This document shows, piece by piece, positions 50,083 through 58,954 of a stretch of 64,000 bases of DNA (position 1 is the first letter of the stretch; each line of letters starts with the position of its first letter). The DNA is from Phytohabitans aurantiacus (GTDB lineage Bacteria > Actinomycetota > Actinomycetes > Mycobacteriales > Micromonosporaceae), in NCBI RefSeq assembly GCF_027923225.1, contig NZ_BSDI01000004.1:125528-189527 (forward strand), read 5' to 3'. Under the pieces are notes generated by a model. That model did not search any database. It was not told the origin of the DNA and saw nothing but the letters and a program-made list of their open reading frames with translations. A program made the position numbers and the translations under genes.

Positions 50083-50575
50083 CTAGGGCGTTGAGCAGGG
50101 ACTCCTGCAGGTAACCGAGGTAGGCGTAGACGCTGAGCTGGAAGACGCGGCTCGACGTGGGGTCACGAAGGACCGCGTCGTCCAGCTCCTCGCCGAGGTC
50201 GGTGTCGGCCTTGATCTCCAGCCGCACCCCCATCGCCAGCCGCGCGTCGTTGAGCGCGCGCAGCCACGCCTCGGCCTCCTCACCGTCGAGCCGGACCTCC
50301 CCGCCGCCGTCGCCGGGCAGTACCGCGAGGATCGCGCCGGCCTGGTCGATCTTGCTGGTCTTGAGGTCGCCCTCGGTGTATCGCCGGAACTCCGCGGAGT
50401 TGTGCGGATCCTCCGGGTAGATGTCTGGAAAGAGCCGCTCGACGACCGGATCCTCGTGGTCAAAACCCTCGCTGAGCAGGCCGACGACCTCGGACGCGAC
50501 CTTTCTCAGCACACGCACCTCGTCGGCGGCGAAGGTCGCCACGCAGTGCGTGCCATTCCGGCGGAACATGCTCAC
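50069..50575 (-). CDS. DUF2017 family protein
   Basis: 168-residue cytoplasmic protein of unknown function, conserved next to clpS in actinobacteria (Rv1332-like). LRKVASEVVGLLSEGFDHED, LFPDIYPEDPHNSAEFRRYT and the C-terminal LSVYAYLGYLQESLLNAL are family-typical. GTG 50575 is chosen because AAGGGG is five bases upstream; the ATG at 50569 is the alternative. Gap to clpS is 10 bp, so they are co-transcribed. Confidence 0.9.
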   Translation of the reverse strand: MSMFRRNGTHCVATFAADEVRVLRKVASEVVGLLSEGFDHEDPVVERLFPDIYPEDPHNSAEFRRYTEGDLKTSKIDQAGAILAVLPGDGGGEVRLDGEEAEAWLRALNDARLAMGVRLEIKADTDLGEELDDAVLRDPTSSRVFQLSVYAYLGYLQESLLNALVQAR

Positions 50576-50585
50576 AAAAGCCCCT

Positions 50586-50876
50586 TCAGGCCTTGTCGAC
50601 GGTGGCCCACAACCCGTACGCGTGCAGCTGCGACGCGTCGTGCTCCATGCGTTCGCGGGCACCGCTCGACACCACGGCCTTGCCCTTGTGGTGCACGTCC
50701 AGCATCAGCTTCTCAGCCTTGTCGCGGCTGTAGCCGAACAGTTTTTGGAAGACCCACGTTACATAGGACATCAGGTTGACCGGGTCGTCCCAGACGATCG
50801 TCACCCATGCCCGGTCCGCGACCGGCATCTCGTCAGTGCCCGGGGTCTCGACCGGTGCCACCTGTGGAGCTGCCAT
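50586..50876 (-). CDS. clpS: ClpS adaptor
   Basis: 96 residues. It binds N-degron substrates and delivers them to the ClpAP/ClpC-P protease. VTIVWDDPVNLMSYVTWVFQ is the substrate pocket region, and KAEKLMLDVHHKGKAVVSSG and HAYGLWATV are conserved. The start is ATG 50876. Same order as mycobacterial clpS-DUF2017. Confidence 0.94.
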   Translation of the reverse strand: MAAPQVAPVETPGTDEMPVADRAWVTIVWDDPVNLMSYVTWVFQKLFGYSRDKAEKLMLDVHHKGKAVVSSGARERMEHDASQLHAYGLWATVDKA

Positions 50877-50958
50877 GCCCACCATCGTGCCACCGGTTTC
50901 GGGCAATCGAGGAACCATACGACTCCCGGTATGCCCCGTCGTGTGGCGAATCCTGTGA

Positions 50959-52350
50959 TTAGATCAGCAAGATCCCATGGTCGATCGCCTCGGCGATCAC
51001 GCCACCAAGCGACCGGTGAAGCATGTCGAACCGGCGCGAGACCTCCTTGAGCAGATCCAGCTCCACTCCTCGGATCGCCTGCTGCAGCCAGCTCCGGGCA
51101 CGGTTCGGGTCGGAATTCGCCGGGCTGCGCCAGTGCTGGTAGCAGGCGCCGGACAGGCCGAGCCCGAGCGGCGGGAGCACCGCGTGCCCCGGGTCGGTGT
51201 CGTACGCCGCCAGGGCGGCCACGGCGCCATCACCAGTCACAGCGGCCACTCCGGCGGTACTCGTGACGAGCAGTACCCGTTCCAACTCGCCGCCGTCGTC
51301 GCTGTCGTCGACGAAGCTCCGGCGGACGGCGATCGTGACCCGGCGGCGGACGCCGGCCACCGGCGCCTCGCCCAGCACGAGCGTGAGCATCTCGTCGAGG
51401 ACACGATCGGCGGCCGCGTCGCACTCGGCCACCGTGCGCAGCGACAGCGCGTGCATCTCCCGGTCGAGCGCGGCCGGCAGGCCCTCGCAGCCAGCGCCAA
51501 AGACGATGTCGTGCACGCAGCGCAGGTGGATGTTGGCCAGCTCGATCGCCAGCCGCTGCCGGACCAGGCGGGCTGAGCTCCGGCACATCCGGTCGAGCCG
51601 AGCGGCCCAGTCGGACTCGTGGGCGCTCGGCCCGACCGGGATGCGCCCCTCGGCACCGGGCAGCACCGGCGGGTTGATGCTCGCCCGGTGCAGACCCTCG
51701 ACGCCCGCCCACGCCACCAGGGCGCGGCGCAGGTAGGCCGGTTCGGCGTCGACGGTGAACCAGGATGCCGCCTCGAACTCCGTCAGGCCCTCCCGCACGG
51801 CCTCCACCTCGCTGGTTGGACCGTCGACCGCGAAGAAGAGCGCCACCGGCAGGTCAGACACCGCGGCCAGTACATCGCGCTCGGCGCGATCGGGCGGCTG
51901 GTCGCCCACCGCGTAGACCAGCGCGCCGCCGCGTCGCACCACGTCGAGGAAGACGCGGGTGCCGGCGACACCGAGGGTGCGCAGGTCTGGCCCTTCGATC
52001 AGCGAGAAGTGCCGCAGCAACGGCTCGGACCTGCCCACCTCGATCCGGCGCGGTGGCCGGGCGGGCGCGGCGCTGCCGTTCGACGGCTTGACGGGGTACG
52101 GCTGGGGGTGGCGGGCGCCTGGCAGATAGGCGCGCGCCTCCACCGGCTGCCCCGGTCGTATCACGAGGTAGCTGCCGGTCGGGGTGGCGAGAACAGGAGC
52201 GTCTCGTCCCAACAGGGCGCCGATGAGCCGGCCGCGCCCAGGACCCGCGACGACGACCGCGGTCGGCTCGTCGGGCAGGGGCTCAATCAGTGTCGCGCGC
52301 ATCCGAATCTTGCGCCGTTGCCGCACCCCTCCCGCTGTCGCAGACGTCAT
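50959..52350 (-). CDS. Dynamin-like protein with degenerate P-loop
   Basis: 463 residues, unrecognised at full length but laid out like a bacterial dynamin-like protein. The N-terminal VVVAGPGRGRLIGALLGRDA stands where a GxxxxGKS P-loop and INALLG would be; Lys-Ser is replaced by Arg-Gly. Then FSLIEGPDLRTL replaces the DTPG motif and PVALFFAVDGP the G4 motif. A helical region (about residues 220-463) follows. It probably cannot hydrolyse GTP. ATG 52350 is chosen because GGAGG lies eight bases upstream. No canonical dynamin partner is adjacent. Confidence 0.65.
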   Translation of the reverse strand: MTSATAGGVRQRRKIRMRATLIEPLPDEPTAVVVAGPGRGRLIGALLGRDAPVLATPTGSYLVIRPGQPVEARAYLPGARHPQPYPVKPSNGSAAPARPPRRIEVGRSEPLLRHFSLIEGPDLRTLGVAGTRVFLDVVRRGGALVYAVGDQPPDRAERDVLAAVSDLPVALFFAVDGPTSEVEAVREGLTEFEAASWFTVDAEPAYLRRALVAWAGVEGLHRASINPPVLPGAEGRIPVGPSAHESDWAARLDRMCRSSARLVRQRLAIELANIHLRCVHDIVFGAGCEGLPAALDREMHALSLRTVAECDAAADRVLDEMLTLVLGEAPVAGVRRRVTIAVRRSFVDDSDDGGELERVLLVTSTAGVAAVTGDGAVAALAAYDTDPGHAVLPPLGLGLSGACYQHWRSPANSDPNRARSWLQQAIRGVELDLLKEVSRRFDMLHRSLGGVIAEAIDHGILLI

Positions 52351-52535
52351 CGCCAGGGCCTCCAACTGTGCGTGCGCCCCGCCACTCGTAGCGTTACCGT
52401 GCCGGGCCATCGAACCGTACGGGAGCGGCCGCCGAAGTCGACAGGAGGACGACTACTCAGCGCCGACCACTCCGCTACTCAACTTCCACCGTTAGGCGGT
52501 CAGCGGGCTGCGGCGCCCATCGATATCCTGACCGG

Positions 52536-55211
52536 ATGGGCCCGTGGCACTTCGTCGGCCGGGCCGATGAGCTGCGCCGTCTCATAATGGCAGCCACGAG
52601 TGGCACCGGCCGCGGCCTCATCCTCAGCGGCACCGCAGGCATCGGCAAGAGCCGTCTGCTACGCGAGGGCGTCGCGAGCCTGCCCACCGACAGGTACGCG
52701 GTGTGGACAGCCGCCGCCAACATCGCCGCCGCCGGGCTGCCGTTCGGCGGGCTCGCCCAGGTGCTGCCGGCCGATCAGCCGGCGGGAGTGTCGCCGGCAG
52801 GGCTGCTGCGCTGGGCCGTCGATGCCCTGCACCGCCAGGCCGCGGGCCGGCCGATCGTGCTCGCGGTCGACGACGCGCACCTGCTCGACGCCTCCTCCGC
52901 CACGCTCGTCTACCTGATCGCCCGCGACCAGCACGCCACCGTACTGGGCACGCTGCGCAGCGGCGAGCAGGTGCCGGTACCGATCCGCGCACTGTGGACA
53001 GACGATCTCGTCGACCACGCCGAGCTGGCTCCGCTCACCGCCGCCGACAACAAGGCGCTGCTCGCCGAGATGCTCGGCGGGCCGGTCGACTCCTCCTCGG
53101 CCGAGCGGCTGTGGCGGCTCTCCGCCGGCAATCCGCTGCTGTTGCGCGAGCTGGTCATCGCGGCTTCCGACTCGGGCGAGCTGACCCGGCTGTACGGGAT
53201 GTGGCGGTGGACCGGGCAGTTCGAGCTGGCGCCCCGGCTGACCGACCTGATCGACGCCCGCATCGGCGATCTCAGCGACGAGGTGCGCGAGGTCGTCGAG
53301 CTGGTGGCGTTCGGCGAGCCGATCGGGCTGCCGCTGCTCATCCGTGCCACCGGCGACGCCGCTGTCGAGAGCGCCGAGGATCGCGGCCTGATCCGGCTGG
53401 CGCAGAGCGATCGGCGGCGCAACGTACGGCTGGCGCACCCGCTGTACGGCGAGGTGGTGCGCCAGCGCTGCCCGGCCACGCGCACCATGCGGCTCAAGGC
53501 CCGGCTCGCCGCGCTGGTCGAAGAGGCCGGTGCCCGCCGCCGCGAGGACCTGCTGCGGGTGGCCGTGTGGCGGCTCGACTCCGGCACCGCGCAAGACCCG
53601 AGGATGCTGCTGGAGGCGGCCGCGCAGGCGTTCAGCCGGTTCAACGTGCACCTGGCGGCCCGGCTGGCGCGTGCCGCCCTGGAGACCGGTGGCGGTTTCG
53701 AGGCGGGCGAGTTGCTGGCCACGATATTGATGTTCAGCGAGCAGCCCGACGCGGCGCTGTCCGTTGTGGAGTCGGTGCGCGACGAGATCGACTCGGATCA
53801 GCGGCGCAGCCGTTGGCTGACCGTGCGCGGGCTGGTCTCGTACTGGGGACTGGGCCGGGAGTCGGCAGTACACGAATTGGCGAAGGAAACGCCAACGGTG
53901 ACCGACCCCGGGCACCGTGCGCGGGTCCTGGCTTTCGAGGCAATCATGCGCCTGCACCGGCGCGACAGCGCGGACGCGCTGCGGCTCTCCCGCGAGATCA
54001 TCGACAGGCCCGCGGCGGCCGTGTCCGCGCGGGCGCTAGCACAGTGCGTGATCGCGCACCTCCAGGCGGCGCAGGGCAAGCTCACGCGCAGCGGCCGCGC
54101 GATCGAGGGTGTGGTGGCCGACGCGCCACAGTGGCGGGTCGAGATGCCGTACCTGCAGCTCGCCCTCGAACTCGCCCGTGGCACCCGCCTGACGATCGCC
54201 GGCGACCTGGAAGCCATCGACGCGCTGGTCGCCGACGAGTTCGCCGACCTTGCCGACGCGGGCGACTTCCGGCTCGGATCCGGATACCTCTCGGTCATCC
54301 GGGCTCAGGGCGCGCGGCTGCGCGGCCAGAGCGGCGAGGCGCTGCGCGGCAGCCTCCAGGCGTGTGCGGCGCTGGCCACCAGCCGGGTCTTCGCCGGTCT
54401 CGCGCACGCCGAGCGGGCCTACGCGGCCGCGCTGCGCGGCGAAGCGGCCGAGGCCGCCACCGCGCTCGCCGACTCCGATCGCACGCAGACCCCGGGCATG
54501 GCGGTGCTGTACCCGTGGCGCGAGCAGGCGCGCGCGTGGGTGGCCGCGTGCGCGGGCGATGTCGAGGTGGCGATCAAGCTGCTGAGCGACCTGGTCGCAC
54601 GGCTGCGCGCCGACGGGTTCGCTGGGCACGAGGTGCTCGCGCTGCACGACCTGGTCCGGCTGGGCTGCGCCAACCTCCCCGTCGCATGGCAGTCCGATGC
54701 CGCGCCCTCGCTTGGGGCGGACGCTGAGGCGCAGACCGTCGCGCAGCGGCTGGCCGAGCTGACCGGGGTGGTCGACGGCCCGCTGGTCGAGCTGATGGCG
54801 CTGCACGCCCGGGCCACCGCCGACGGCGCCGAGCTGATGGCGGTGTCGAGCGCGTTCGCGCGGCGCGGGCTGCTTCTCTACGCGGCCGACGCGGCGGCGA
54901 TGGCCGCGCTGCGACTGCGAACGACCAAGTCCCCCCTCGCGCCGGAGGCCAGCGCCCACCTCGGCGACCTCCTCGGCCGGTGCGACACGCTGCACACCCC
55001 GGCGCTGCGGGCCGCCCGGCCACCGCTGACCGAGCGGGAACGCGAGGTCGCCCGCCTCGCGGCGGCCGGCGTGGCCAGCAAGCAGATCGCGGAACAGCTA
55101 TTCCTCTCCGCGCGCACCGTCGAAAATCACCTTCAGCGGGTGTACCGGAAGCTCGGGATCACCAACCGGAGCGAGCTGTCTCACGCCCTACAGGCGCGCG
55201 CCGAGCCATAG
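52536..55211 (+). CDS. Large ATP-binding LuxR-type (LAL) regulator
   Basis: 891 residues. An N-terminal STAND/AAA-type ATPase with Walker A GTAGIGKSRLLREG (about 32-45) and Walker B IVLAVDDAHLLD precedes a long alpha-helical repeat region. The C-terminal LuxR HTH is LTEREREVARLAAAGVASKQ and FLSARTVENHLQRVYRKLGI. It probably acts as a signal-dependent activator; its targets are not evident. Divergent from the dynamin-like gene and 10 bp ahead of pncB, but a shared role is unproven. Confidence 0.92.
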   Translation: MGPWHFVGRADELRRLIMAATSGTGRGLILSGTAGIGKSRLLREGVASLPTDRYAVWTAAANIAAAGLPFGGLAQVLPADQPAGVSPAGLLRWAVDALHRQAAGRPIVLAVDDAHLLDASSATLVYLIARDQHATVLGTLRSGEQVPVPIRALWTDDLVDHAELAPLTAADNKALLAEMLGGPVDSSSAERLWRLSAGNPLLLRELVIAASDSGELTRLYGMWRWTGQFELAPRLTDLIDARIGDLSDEVREVVELVAFGEPIGLPLLIRATGDAAVESAEDRGLIRLAQSDRRRNVRLAHPLYGEVVRQRCPATRTMRLKARLAALVEEAGARRREDLLRVAVWRLDSGTAQDPRMLLEAAAQAFSRFNVHLAARLARAALETGGGFEAGELLATILMFSEQPDAALSVVESVRDEIDSDQRRSRWLTVRGLVSYWGLGRESAVHELAKETPTVTDPGHRARVLAFEAIMRLHRRDSADALRLSREIIDRPAAAVSARALAQCVIAHLQAAQGKLTRSGRAIEGVVADAPQWRVEMPYLQLALELARGTRLTIAGDLEAIDALVADEFADLADAGDFRLGSGYLSVIRAQGARLRGQSGEALRGSLQACAALATSRVFAGLAHAERAYAAALRGEAAEAATALADSDRTQTPGMAVLYPWREQARAWVAACAGDVEVAIKLLSDLVARLRADGFAGHEVLALHDLVRLGCANLPVAWQSDAAPSLGADAEAQTVAQRLAELTGVVDGPLVELMALHARATADGAELMAVSSAFARRGLLLYAADAAAMAALRLRTTKSPLAPEASAHLGDLLGRCDTLHTPALRAARPPLTEREREVARLAAAGVASKQIAEQLFLSARTVENHLQRVYRKLGITNRSELSHALQARAEP

Positions 55212-55221
55212 GCTTAGGTGC

Positions 55222-56499
55222 GTGACGATCGCCCTCCTCACCGACCACTACGAGCTGACGATGCTGCGCGCGGCGCTGCAGGACGGCACCGCTGACCGGC
55301 GCTGCGTCTTCGAGGTGTTCGCGCGGCGGCTGCCGACCGGCCGCCGGTACGGCGTGGTCGCCGGCACCGGCCGGCTCATGGACCTCGTGCGCGACTTCCG
55401 GTTTCCCGAGGAAGAGGTCGCCCACCTGCGCGAACGCGGCGTCGTCGACGACGAGACCGCCGCGTGGCTGTCCAGCTACCGGTTCCGCGGCGACATCGAC
55501 GGATACGCCGAGGGCGAGCTGTACTTTCCCGGGTCACCGATCCTGACCGTCTCGGGCACGTTCGCGGAGTGCGTGATCCTGGAGACCCTGGTGCTGTCGG
55601 TGCTCAACCACGACTGCGCCATCGCCGCGGCCGCCGCCCGCATGGTCACCGCCGCACGCGGCCGCCCGGTGATAGAGATGGGCTCGCGGCGCACGCACGA
55701 AGAAGCCGCCGTCGCGTCGGCGCGCGCCTCCTACCTGGCCGGATTCGAGTACACGTCGAACCTGGCCGCCGGATACCGGTACGGGATACCGACAGCGGGT
55801 ACCGCCGCGCACGCGTTCACGCTCCTGCACGACGACGAGCCGGCCGCGTTCGCCTCGCAGGTGGCCGCGCTCGGCAAGCAGACCACACTGCTCGTCGACA
55901 CGTACGACATCAGCCAGGGCATCCGCAACGCCATCGCGGTCGCCGGGCCGGAGCTACGGGCCATCCGCCTCGACTCGGGCGACCTGTCGGTACTGGCGCA
56001 GCAGTCCCGCGAGCTGCTCAACTCGCTCGGCGCCACCGACACGAAGATCATCGTTTCCGGCGACCTCGACGAGCACGCGATCGCCGCGCTGGCCGCTGAG
56101 CCGGTCGACATGTACGGCGCGGGCACCGCCGTGGTGGTCGGCTCGGGTGCGCCCACGGCAGGGTTGGTCTACAAGCTGGTCGAGGTCGAGGGGCGGCCGG
56201 TGGTGAAGCGGTCGGAAAACAAGGCAACGGTCGGCGGCCGCAAGACCGCCATCCGCCGGCACAAGCCGACCGGCACGGCCATCGAGGAGATCGTGGTATC
56301 GCAGGGAGTGCCCGACCACAGGCTGGGTGACCGGCTGCTCCAGCACTCGTACGTGGTGGCCGGCGAGCCGGTCGCTCTGCCGACGCTGGAAGAGTCGCGC
56401 GCCCACCTGCGCGCCTGCCTGATCTCCATCCCCTGGGAGGGCCTGAAGCTCAGCGCCGGCGACCCAGCCGTCCCCGTGACAGTGGTCCCCGCCGTATAA
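55222..56499 (+). CDS. pncB: Nicotinate phosphoribosyltransferase
   Basis: 425 residues. It makes nicotinate mononucleotide from nicotinate and PRPP with ATP (Preiss-Handler NAD salvage). TDHYELTMLRAALQDG at the N-terminus, EMGSRRTHEEAAVASARASY, the active-site IRLDSGDLSVLAQQSRELL and VDMYGAGTAVVVGSGAPTAG are characteristic. The start is GTG 55222. The nicotinamidase follows 42 bp later, giving a two-step salvage operon. Confidence 0.96.
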   Translation: MTIALLTDHYELTMLRAALQDGTADRRCVFEVFARRLPTGRRYGVVAGTGRLMDLVRDFRFPEEEVAHLRERGVVDDETAAWLSSYRFRGDIDGYAEGELYFPGSPILTVSGTFAECVILETLVLSVLNHDCAIAAAAARMVTAARGRPVIEMGSRRTHEEAAVASARASYLAGFEYTSNLAAGYRYGIPTAGTAAHAFTLLHDDEPAAFASQVAALGKQTTLLVDTYDISQGIRNAIAVAGPELRAIRLDSGDLSVLAQQSRELLNSLGATDTKIIVSGDLDEHAIAALAAEPVDMYGAGTAVVVGSGAPTAGLVYKLVEVEGRPVVKRSENKATVGGRKTAIRRHKPTGTAIEEIVVSQGVPDHRLGDRLLQHSYVVAGEPVALPTLEESRAHLRACLISIPWEGLKLSAGDPAVPVTVVPAV

Positions 56500-56511
56500 C
56501 AAGGGCCTAGC

Positions 56512-56531
56512 AGCTACAGGGAGCTACAGGG
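56512..56531. repeat. Tandem 10-bp duplication before pncA
   Basis: AGCTACAGGG occurs twice in tandem (56512-56521, 56522-56531), ending at the GGGAGG ribosome site of the nicotinamidase gene. Confidence 0.8.
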
Positions 56532-56540
56532 AGGTATCGG

Positions 56541-57098
56541 GTGGGACGGGCGCTGATCATCGTGGACGTGCAGAACGACTTCTGTGAGGGGGGTTCGCTC
56601 GCTGTCGAGGGTGGAGCCGGCGTGGCCGCGGGGATCTCCGCCGCGCTCGCCGCGGGCTCCTGGGACCACGTGGTCGCCACGAAGGACTACCACGTCGACC
56701 CGGGCGCGCACTTCGGCAACCCCCCGGATTTCGTCGACTCGTGGCCGGCTCACTGTGTCGTGGGCACACCTGGGTCCGACTTCCATCCCGCGCTGGCCAC
56801 CGACCGGATCGAGGCGGTGTTCCACAAGGGCGAGCACGCGGCGGCGTACTCGGGCTTCGAGGGTCACGATCGCGATGGTGCCGGGCTGGCCGAGTGGCTG
56901 CGGGCACGCGATGTCACCGAGGTCGATGTGGTCGGCATCGCGACCGACTATTGCGTGAAGGCCACGGCGCTCGACGCGGCGCGGGAAGGGTTCGCCACCA
57001 CGGTGCTGCTCGACCTGACGGCCGGTGTCACCCCCGCGACGGCTGAGGCCGCCCGCAGCGAGCTGCGAGCGGCCGGGGTCAGCCTCGACGGTAGTTAG
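56541..57098 (+). CDS. pncA: Nicotinamidase
   Basis: 185-residue cysteine hydrolase. It converts nicotinamide to nicotinate, feeding PncB. Catalytic Asp in IIVDVQNDFCEGG, Lys in VFHKGEH and nucleophile Cys in GIATDYCVKATALDA; metal ligands in DYHVDPGAHF. GTG 56541 follows GGGAGG. The gene overlaps the end of convergent ctaD by four bases. Confidence 0.95.
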   Translation: MGRALIIVDVQNDFCEGGSLAVEGGAGVAAGISAALAAGSWDHVVATKDYHVDPGAHFGNPPDFVDSWPAHCVVGTPGSDFHPALATDRIEAVFHKGEHAAAYSGFEGHDRDGAGLAEWLRARDVTEVDVVGIATDYCVKATALDAAREGFATTVLLDLTAGVTPATAEAARSELRAAGVSLDGS

Positions 57099-58849
57099 CG
57101 GTCGATCTCGGTGGAGGTGTCTTCCTCGTAGGTGGCGCCTCCGCGTGACTCGCTGGTCAGCGGCTTGGCACCGCCCTCCGGCGGGCCGGCGAGCGTCTGG
57201 CCGGCGGCGAGGTGCGGGTACTTCACGTCGAACGCCGGGCGCTCCGAGCGGATACGCGGCATCCGGTCGAAGTTGCGCAGCGGCGGCGGGCAGCTCGTGG
57301 CCCACTCGAGCGAGTTGCCGTGACCCCACGGGTCGTCGACGTCGACCACCTGACCGGCCTTGTACGACTTCCACACGTTGAACAGGAACGGCAGTGTCGA
57401 GGCGCCGAGCACGAACGACCCGATCGTGGAGATCGTGTTGAGCGTGGTGAAGCCGTCGCCGGGCAGGTAGTCGGCGTACCGGCGGGGGAAGCCCTCGTTG
57501 CCCAGCCAGTGCTGCACCAGGAATGTGGTGTGGAAGCCCAGGAACGTGAGCCAGAAGTGCACCTTGCCGAGCCGGTCGTCGAGCATCCGGCCGGTCATCT
57601 TCGGGAACCAGAAGTAGATGCCGGCGAAGACCGCGAAGACGATCGTGCCGAAGAGCACGTAGTGGAAGTGGGCGACCACGAAGTACGAGTCGGAGACGTG
57701 GAAGTCGATCGGCGGGCTGGCCAGCAGCACGCCGGACAGGCCACCGAACAGGAACGTCACCAGGAAGCCGATCGAGAAGAGCATCGGCGTCTCGAACGTG
57801 ATCTGGCCGCGCCACATCGTGCCGATCCAGTTGAAGAACTTCATGCCGGTCGGCACGGCGATGAGGAAGCTCAGGAAGCTGAAGAACGGCAGCAGCACCT
57901 GGCCGGTGGCGAACATGTGGTGCGCCCACACGCTCATCGACAGGGCCGCGATCGCGATCGTGGCGCCGACCAGGCCCTTGTACCCGAAGATCGGCTTGCG
58001 GCTGAAGACCGGGATGACCTCGCTGATGATGCCGAAGAACGGCAGCGCGACGATGTACACCTCGGGGTGGCCGAAGAACCAGAAGAGGTGCTGCCAGAGC
58101 AGCGGCCCGCCGGTGGCTGGGTCGTAGACGTGGGCGCCGAGGATGCGGTCGGCGGCCAGCGCGAAGAGCGCGGCGGCCAGCAGCGGGAAGACCAGGATCA
58201 CCAGGAGGCTGGTGACCAGGATGTTCCACGTGAAGATCGGCATCCGGAACATGGTCATGCCGGGCGCGCGGAGCGTCAGGATCGTGGTGATCATGTTGAC
58301 GCCACCGAGGATGGTGCCCAGACCCGAGATGGCCAGGCCCACGATCCACATGTTGGCGCCGACGCCCGGTGAGTGCGCGACGTCGCTCAGCGGGGTGTAG
58401 GCGAACCAGCCGAAGTCGGCCGCGCCGTTCGGCGTCAGGAAGCCGCACATGGCGAGCGTGCCGCCGAAGGCGTACATCCAGTACGCGAAGGAGTTGAGCC
58501 GCGGGAACGACACGTCGGGGGCGCCGATCTGCAGCGGCACGATGTAGTTCGCGAACGCGAACACGATCGGCGTCGCGAAGAACAGCAGCATGATCGTGCC
58601 GTGCATCGTGAACAGCTGGTTGTACTGCTCCGGGGAGAGGAACTGGAGCCCCGGACGAGCCAGCTCGGCACGCATGATCAGCGCCATCAGGCCGCCAACC
58701 ATGAAGAACACGAACGACGTGACCAGGTACATGAGCCCGATCTGCTTCGCGTCCGTGGTCCGAAGCAGGCGCGCGATGGCGGAGCCCTTGACCGGCTCGT
58801 GGACCGGCCATGGCCGTGTCACGATCGGCTTCGGTGCGACGGTGGTCAC
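57095..58849 (-). CDS. ctaD: Cytochrome c oxidase subunit I (aa3-type)
   Basis: 584 residues, twelve transmembrane helices. Heme and copper ligands: FTMHGTIMLLFFATP (low-spin heme His), WFFGHPEVYIVALP (CuB His and cross-linked Tyr), HHMFATG (CuB His pair) and HFHYVLFGTIV (heme a3 and heme a His). It is the catalytic subunit of the proton-pumping terminal oxidase. GTG 58849 follows GGAGGCCACGC. The other subunits are not in the window; isolated ctaD genes are usual in actinomycetes. Confidence 0.97.
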   Translation of the reverse strand: MTTVAPKPIVTRPWPVHEPVKGSAIARLLRTTDAKQIGLMYLVTSFVFFMVGGLMALIMRAELARPGLQFLSPEQYNQLFTMHGTIMLLFFATPIVFAFANYIVPLQIGAPDVSFPRLNSFAYWMYAFGGTLAMCGFLTPNGAADFGWFAYTPLSDVAHSPGVGANMWIVGLAISGLGTILGGVNMITTILTLRAPGMTMFRMPIFTWNILVTSLLVILVFPLLAAALFALAADRILGAHVYDPATGGPLLWQHLFWFFGHPEVYIVALPFFGIISEVIPVFSRKPIFGYKGLVGATIAIAALSMSVWAHHMFATGQVLLPFFSFLSFLIAVPTGMKFFNWIGTMWRGQITFETPMLFSIGFLVTFLFGGLSGVLLASPPIDFHVSDSYFVVAHFHYVLFGTIVFAVFAGIYFWFPKMTGRMLDDRLGKVHFWLTFLGFHTTFLVQHWLGNEGFPRRYADYLPGDGFTTLNTISTIGSFVLGASTLPFLFNVWKSYKAGQVVDVDDPWGHGNSLEWATSCPPPLRNFDRMPRIRSERPAFDVKYPHLAAGQTLAGPPEGGAKPLTSESRGGATYEEDTSTEIDR

Positions 58850-58954
58850 GCGTGGCCTCCGAGGTGCTCGCTCTTGATCTGGTCTGCTCCGACGCAGAAT
58901 AGTCCTCCCCGCAGACCCACCTACGACGGGGGCTAGTAGGGCTCGCGTCAAGCC

